NCBI GenBank assembly: GCA_023136155.1
Contig: JAGLRT010000080.1
Span: 1 to 9,603, forward strand
Length of the DNA stretch: 9,603 nucleotides
Source of the DNA: Methanosarcinales archaeon
GTDB lineage: Archaea > Halobacteriota > Methanosarcinia > Methanosarcinales > Methanocomedenaceae
Reading direction: 5' to 3'
The translations under genes were made by a program, and so were the position numbers. The notes under the pieces are model-generated. The model had not been told where the DNA came from. It was given only the letters and a program-made list of their open reading frames with translations, and made no database searches. Below, piece after piece: positions 6,535 to 9,603 of the stretch (its first letter is position 1; every line of letters starts with the position of its first letter).

Positions 6535-6575
6535 AAAAAAACCTTTCGATTGACAGGAAATAGCCTGTCAATCGA
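6535..6575 (-). terminator. Hairpin plus T7 terminator downstream of ftsZ
   Basis: On the minus strand, starting 10 bases after the ftsZ stop codon, a perfect 12-bp stem (6546-6557 with 6564-6575, 6-nt loop, half-site TCGATTGACAGG) is followed by AAGG and then seven Ts (6541-6535). This is a textbook intrinsic-type terminator separating ftsZ from secE. Confidence 0.85.
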
Positions 6576-6585
6576 GATGATAAGT

Positions 6586-7701
6586 TTATTTTACGAAATC
6601 GATACCAAAGCGGCTTGTAATGTTCTTGCTGCTGCCTTTACCATAAATCTGTGCAGATTTAACACCTGTCACCACCAGCATGGTACGGATTGAATGTTCC
6701 AGCGCGGGATCCACTTGTGCACCCCAGATAAGTCTTGCTTCAGGGTCAATCTTATTGTAGACTTCCTGAACCACTCTCTCTGCCTCTGCTATTGTCATGT
6801 CAGGTCCACCCACCACATTTACAAGTGCTGAGGTTGCTCCTGAAATGTCTACATCAAGCAGGGGACTGCGTAGTGCCTTTTGTACAGATTCGGCAGCTTT
6901 ATCCTCGCCGTCAGCTTCACCAAGACCGATCATAGCCACGCCACCTTTTTGCATAACGGTCCTGACATCAGCAAAGTCCAGGTTTACCAAACCGGGTTTT
7001 GTGATAAGTTCAGTAATACCCTTAACTGCCCGCATCAACACTTCATCCGAAACCTTAAAAGCCGCCTGCAGGGGCAATCTTGGCACCACTTCTAATAATC
7101 TGTCATTTGGTACAACAATGACCGTATCTGCCACATCCCTGAGACGCTCCAGTCCGGCTTCTGCATTAGTGCGCCTGATTGAACCTTCCACTGAAAATGG
7201 TAAGGTGACCACCGCAATGGTCAGTGCGCCTACTTCCCGTGCATGTTCGGCAACTACCGGTGCAGAACCAGTACCTGTGCCGCCGCCAAGGCCGCAGGTA
7301 ATAAATACCATATCTGCTCCATCGACCGAGTTTTTAATATCTTCCTCACTCTCTTTAGCAGCTTCTTCACCGATCTGTGGCAAACTACCGGCACCCAATC
7401 CCCTGGTCTTTTTCTGACCAATGAGCATCTTTCTTTCAGCCGTAATATGCAGAAGATGTTGTGCATCCGTGTTCAATGCATAAAGTTCTGCACCTGATAT
7501 GCCTTCTTCAGTCATCCTTTGGATGGTGTTCGAACCGCCACCACCGCAACCAACCACACGGATGTTTGTTTTTAGTTGTTGAAGAACCGCTTCCAGTTCT
7601 GCGTCACTCTGCCCTACACTACTATGTACTGGTGCTGACACTTCCTGGTTCCTGCCTTCCATATTTGCCCTCGTGATGGCTTCTTTTATGATGGATTCCA
7701 T
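6586..7701 (-). CDS. ftsZ: Cell division protein FtsZ (archaeal, FtsZ1-like by gene context)
   Basis: A 371-residue tubulin-like GTPase that polymerises into the division ring. Motifs in order (numbered from the chosen start): GCGGGGSN at 52-58 (first G-loop), NTDAQ near 77-81, the tubulin signature GGGTGTG at 139-145, PNDRLLEV near 198-205, and the catalytic T7-loop NLDFADV with D242 and D245. It ends RFGIDFVK with no bacterial-style conserved C-terminal peptide. I chose ATG 7701 because GAGGGATGA sits just upstream. The in-frame TTG at 7716 overlaps that site and has no Shine-Dalgarno of its own. A TTTATATA box lies 35-42 bases upstream, and a strong terminator follows, so the gene is probably monocistronic. 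Position beside secE and spt5 matches haloarchaeal FtsZ1; the subfamily assignment is inferred. Confidence 0.96.
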   Translation of the reverse strand: MESIIKEAITRANMEGRNQEVSAPVHSSVGQSDAELEAVLQQLKTNIRVVGCGGGGSNTIQRMTEEGISGAELYALNTDAQHLLHITAERKMLIGQKKTRGLGAGSLPQIGEEAAKESEEDIKNSVDGADMVFITCGLGGGTGTGSAPVVAEHAREVGALTIAVVTLPFSVEGSIRRTNAEAGLERLRDVADTVIVVPNDRLLEVVPRLPLQAAFKVSDEVLMRAVKGITELITKPGLVNLDFADVRTVMQKGGVAMIGLGEADGEDKAAESVQKALRSPLLDVDISGATSALVNVVGGPDMTIAEAERVVQEVYNKIDPEARLIWGAQVDPALEHSIRTMLVVTGVKSAQIYGKGSSKNITSRFGIDFVK

Positions 7702-7729
7702 CTTTTCATCCCTCAAACATTTAAAATTT

Positions 7730-9145
7730 TTAGTCTATATAAATGGTCCGAACCTTTATTGATTTTTGATTAGTTTCATAAACCATTTCCGGACTTATCG
7801 TCCTATTATCTACTCTTACTGTCTCTCCTCTTGCCAGCGCGCCGAACATGAGTCCGGAAGTTATTCCAAGTTTCTTGGCAAGTTCCGGATTGAACTTTTC
7901 GGTAATGAGGTATAGCATACCTTCATCCCGGTCGTATCGTATATCGTTGTGTTCTTTTAGTATATTAATGCATTCATTTGTCAATTCATCAGCCACAAGA
8001 CGGGCGCAGTCGTCATCGATTCCTATGAGTACATGTGAGAATTTTCCATTCTTGTGTTCAAGGTATGCAATGCTATGGGCTGCAAGGAACTCTTTAAGCC
8101 TGGACCTGTCCAGTTTTTCGGCTTCCTGTAACAGTTCCGGACTGATTGTGGTAACTTTTACTTTTGGACACACACATCTATGGCAAGCATTCTTGAACTC
8201 GCACTTTATTCCTTCTGTTACATGAGCACGACCGGACGGACAAATATCATTCATCTTCCTGCGCAGTTCTTTACACAATTCCCATGGTACTCCGTCCATT
8301 TCCCTGATGTCACTTTCCCTCAAAACCTCATAACCAAGCCCTTCGATGATGGAACTCAGGCGTTTGCGCTGTTTTGCACTCATTGATTTACGGTCCAGAT
8401 ATGCAAAATCCGCACATGAACGCTCAAACGCCTGCCTGACAATTTCTTCATCCAGTTCATCTAGCTTATATGTAGGGAAAATGTGCCCGAAAGTGATCTC
8501 TGTGTCTTCCATCAGTTTGGTCTGGCGGGGAGCATAATGGTTGCCTCCAAAGCCAATGGCTACAGGCACGTCATCACTGTCAAGCATAAGTATTGCATTG
8601 GCCGCAATACGTCCTGCAAGAGGCTCTACCCATTCCTTTTCAGAACTACCTATCTCCACGAACAGTGAAGGTGTTTTCAGGTCGCTGGGACCGTGGTGTG
8701 TACTCTCGATAGACACTTCAAAATCCTCGTTTTTACTCAGTGTCTTGAGATTCATGTATATGGAGCGCAATGTCTGGGGTGCAGCTGAAGCCAGTTCCAT
8801 AGGACTTCCACCTAACTTTGCTTCTTTTGTATTACCGGTATGATGGACCGTGAGTATCTGTCGCCCATCTTTACTGCGATGCCTGGATGCAAATATGATT
8901 ATATCACAACCCAGCCCGCATTTTTCCAACCTTCGATCCAGTTCATTCTGGTAGATATGCATCCCATCTATTTCCACCATCCTGAATTTCTTGAACTCAA
9001 ATGAAGCAATCACATCGGGGCAGTCAATATTTGTAGATGCCCAATCCCTTATCTCCAGCAAGATGTTCTTGATGTTCTGGCTGGCAAGGTCTTCTTTTGA
9101 GATGATTATGTTTATTTTTCCGGCAGAAGTCTGATTTGATTCTAT
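7730..9145 (-). CDS. dtdA: D-aminoacyl-tRNA deacylase DtdA (archaeal DTD2 type) with C-terminal extension
   Basis: A metal-dependent hydrolase that removes D-amino acids from mischarged tRNA. Motifs, numbered from the proposed start: FASRHRS 85-91, TVHHTGN 99-105, ESTHHGP 147-153, FVEIGSSEKEW 162-172, GGNHYAPR 200-207, GHIFPTYKL 220-228. After about residue 275 comes an extra region of roughly 195 residues containing a cysteine cluster (C302, C315, C321, C324, C326). It ends in a small domain with TSGLMFGALARGETVRVDNR. The first canonical start is TTG at 9061, but the frame is open to a stop at 9164-9166 and encodes the conserved N-terminal strand (INIIISKEDLASQNIKN). Upstream there is no in-frame ATG, GTG or TTG. 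A strong AGGTGGTG lies 8 nt before an ATA at 9145-9143, which I use as provisional start. It could be ATA initiation or a base error. Confidence 0.9.
   Translation of the reverse strand: MESNQTSAGKINIIISKEDLASQNIKNILLEIRDWASTNIDCPDVIASFEFKKFRMVEIDGMHIYQNELDRRLEKCGLGCDIIIFASRHRSKDGRQILTVHHTGNTKEAKLGGSPMELASAAPQTLRSIYMNLKTLSKNEDFEVSIESTHHGPSDLKTPSLFVEIGSSEKEWVEPLAGRIAANAILMLDSDDVPVAIGFGGNHYAPRQTKLMEDTEITFGHIFPTYKLDELDEEIVRQAFERSCADFAYLDRKSMSAKQRKRLSSIIEGLGYEVLRESDIREMDGVPWELCKELRRKMNDICPSGRAHVTEGIKCEFKNACHRCVCPKVKVTTISPELLQEAEKLDRSRLKEFLAAHSIAYLEHKNGKFSHVLIGIDDDCARLVADELTNECINILKEHNDIRYDRDEGMLYLITEKFNPELAKKLGITSGLMFGALARGETVRVDNRTISPEMVYETNQKSIKVRTIYID
7736..7743 (-). promoter_or_regulatory. 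TATA box of ftsZ within the 3' end of dtdA
   Basis: The minus strand reads TTTATATA, the classic methanogen TATA consensus, inside the last codons of dtdA. A start about 25 bases downstream (near 7714) would give a very short leader carrying GAGGGATGA ahead of the ftsZ ATG at 7701. Confidence 0.6.
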
Positions 9146-9153
9146 GCTGAATA

Positions 9154-9161
9154 CACCACCT
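9154..9161 (-). promoter_or_regulatory. Ribosome-binding site that argues for an upstream dtdA start
   Basis: The minus strand reads AGGTGGTG, a close match to the archaeal AGGTGAT site. It lies 93 bases ahead of the TTG at 9061, too far to serve it, but 8 bases ahead of the in-frame ATA at 9145. No Shine-Dalgarno precedes the TTG. Confidence 0.5.
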
Positions 9162-9201
9162 GTTTAAAGGACAATATTGGCACTCGATATGACATGTATC
9201 T

Positions 9202-9213
9202 ATATTATAATAT
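9202..9213. promoter_or_regulatory. Palindromic TATA element between dtdA and the methyltransferase gene
   Basis: ATATTATAATAT is a perfect 12-bp palindrome. Read on the minus strand it would place a dtdA start near 9182, about 20 bases before AGGTGGTG. It could equally work on the plus strand. The region from 9167 to 9371 is otherwise AT-rich non-coding DNA with only weak short repeats. Confidence 0.45.
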
Positions 9214-9318
9214 CATTGGAATAAATTAGTGCAAGAAACTACTTGCTGGCGTTTTTGGGTTATTTGAATGCATAACGTCAATACACTGTAAACAATAATC
9301 AAAGAAAATCACCATCAA

Positions 9319-9325
9319 CTATATG
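9319..9325 (+). promoter_or_regulatory. TATA-like element for the methyltransferase gene
   Basis: CTATATG lies 47 bases before the ATG at 9372. A start near 9347 would give a leader of about 25 nt. The match is modest and no clear Shine-Dalgarno follows. Confidence 0.35.
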
Positions 9326-9371
9326 TGTTATCATTTCAGTTGTTAAATTTGTTTGTCAAAAAGGCATAATC

Positions 9372-9603
9372 ATGGATATAAGTATGGATAATAATAATAG
9401 TAGAAAGTTCGATGGAGTGGACTACAAAAATACATTTGCCAAAAGTATCAGTACTATGTACGAACTGGTTGGACAGGTTCTATCTGCCCAGATATGCAAC
9501 GGTGACCATATACTCGATATAGGGGGTGGTCCGGGCATGGGGGCCAGGATAATAGATGAGATGAGAATAAAAGCCACCTTAACCAACATAGAACCATCCA
9601 CCA
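9372..9603 (+). CDS. Class I SAM-dependent methyltransferase, N-terminal part
   Basis: Truncated by the window end; 77 codons are visible. Too short to appear as a complete ORF, it is identified by translating the frame from the ATG at 9372. The protein starts MDISMDNNNSRKFDGVDY, then has a helical lead-in (FAKSISTMYELVGQVLSAQI). Motif I, HILDIGGGPGMGARI, at about residues 48-62, is the glycine-rich SAM-binding loop of Rossmann-fold methyltransferases. NIEPS follows at the expected place for the acidic residue that holds the ribose of SAM. The substrate cannot be told. No clear Shine-Dalgarno precedes either ATG (9372 or 9384), so the start is uncertain. It is divergent from dtdA and starts a separate transcript. 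Confidence 0.8.
   Translation, partial: MDISMDNNNSRKFDGVDYKNTFAKSISTMYELVGQVLSAQICNGDHILDIGGGPGMGARIIDEMRIKATLTNIEPST

Noticed and set aside
6500..6590. Possible C/D box small RNA (GATGA- and CTGA-like boxes near the ftsZ-secE gap)
   Set aside because: Boxes are incomplete and badly spaced on both strands, and the region is better explained by the ftsZ terminator.
6797..7417. 206-codon open frame on the plus strand
   Set aside because: It is antisense to ftsZ; the Ser/Thr/Pro-rich translation is what reverse reading of Gly/Ala/Val-rich codons gives.
1..9603. Search for CRISPR arrays, tRNA or rRNA genes, insertion sequences, toxin-antitoxin pairs or defence genes
   Set aside because: No spaced direct repeats, cloverleaf, terminal inverted repeats or matching protein motifs were seen; nearly all DNA is accounted for by the genes listed.

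Overview
The window is archaeal chromosome, most likely from a methanogen or methane-oxidising relative in the Methanosarcinales. This rests on archaeal-type ribosomal stalk proteins (aL10 and aL12 both ending LGALFG), Spt5 and SecE of archaeal type, an archaeal FtsZ beside secE/spt5, a DtdA-type D-aminoacyl-tRNA deacylase, AGGTGAT-type Shine-Dalgarno sites, TTTATATA-like TATA boxes, and a Ni-Fe-S CO dehydrogenase. The order-level assignment is inference from protein flavour, not from a search.

Layout. (1) 1-378, plus: the last 125 codons of a CooS-type CO dehydrogenase. (2) 426-2946: a divergent pair, an MgtE/SLC41-like cation transporter (minus) and a duplicated PhoU-TrkA_C protein (plus). 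They share a 67-bp promoter region in which a perfect inverted repeat overlaps the TATA candidates of both genes. (3) 3074-6457, minus: the information-processing cluster secE, spt5, rpl11, rpl1, rpl10, rpl12 in transcription order. It ends in hairpins and U-tracts at about 2986-3088. (4) 6586-7701, minus: ftsZ, with its own TATA candidate inside the end of dtdA and a strong hairpin-plus-T7 terminator. It therefore looks monocistronic although it sits in the conserved cluster. (5) 7730-about 9145, minus: dtdA, whose conserved N-terminus extends upstream of any ATG, GTG or TTG. (6) 9372-9603, plus: the start of a SAM-dependent methyltransferase cut by the window edge.

How the genes fit together. 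SecE (protein translocation), Spt5 (transcription elongation) and the L11/L1/L10/L12 proteins (GTPase-centre stalk and L1 stalk) form the classic euryarchaeal transcription-translation-secretion cluster. DtdA adds translation quality control and FtsZ cell division. The transporter pair is a self-contained cation-homeostasis unit.

Most of the window is ordinary housekeeping DNA. I did not find a new defence or mobile system. The points worth a second look are a predicted three-way-junction RNA covering the rpl1 ribosome-binding site, the apparent non-canonical start of dtdA with its cysteine-rich C-terminal extension, the inverted repeat at the mgtE promoter, and the terminator that isolates ftsZ. 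The only stretch longer than 300 bases without a canonically started gene is 9062-9371. It holds the dtdA N-terminal extension, then an AT-rich divergent promoter region.
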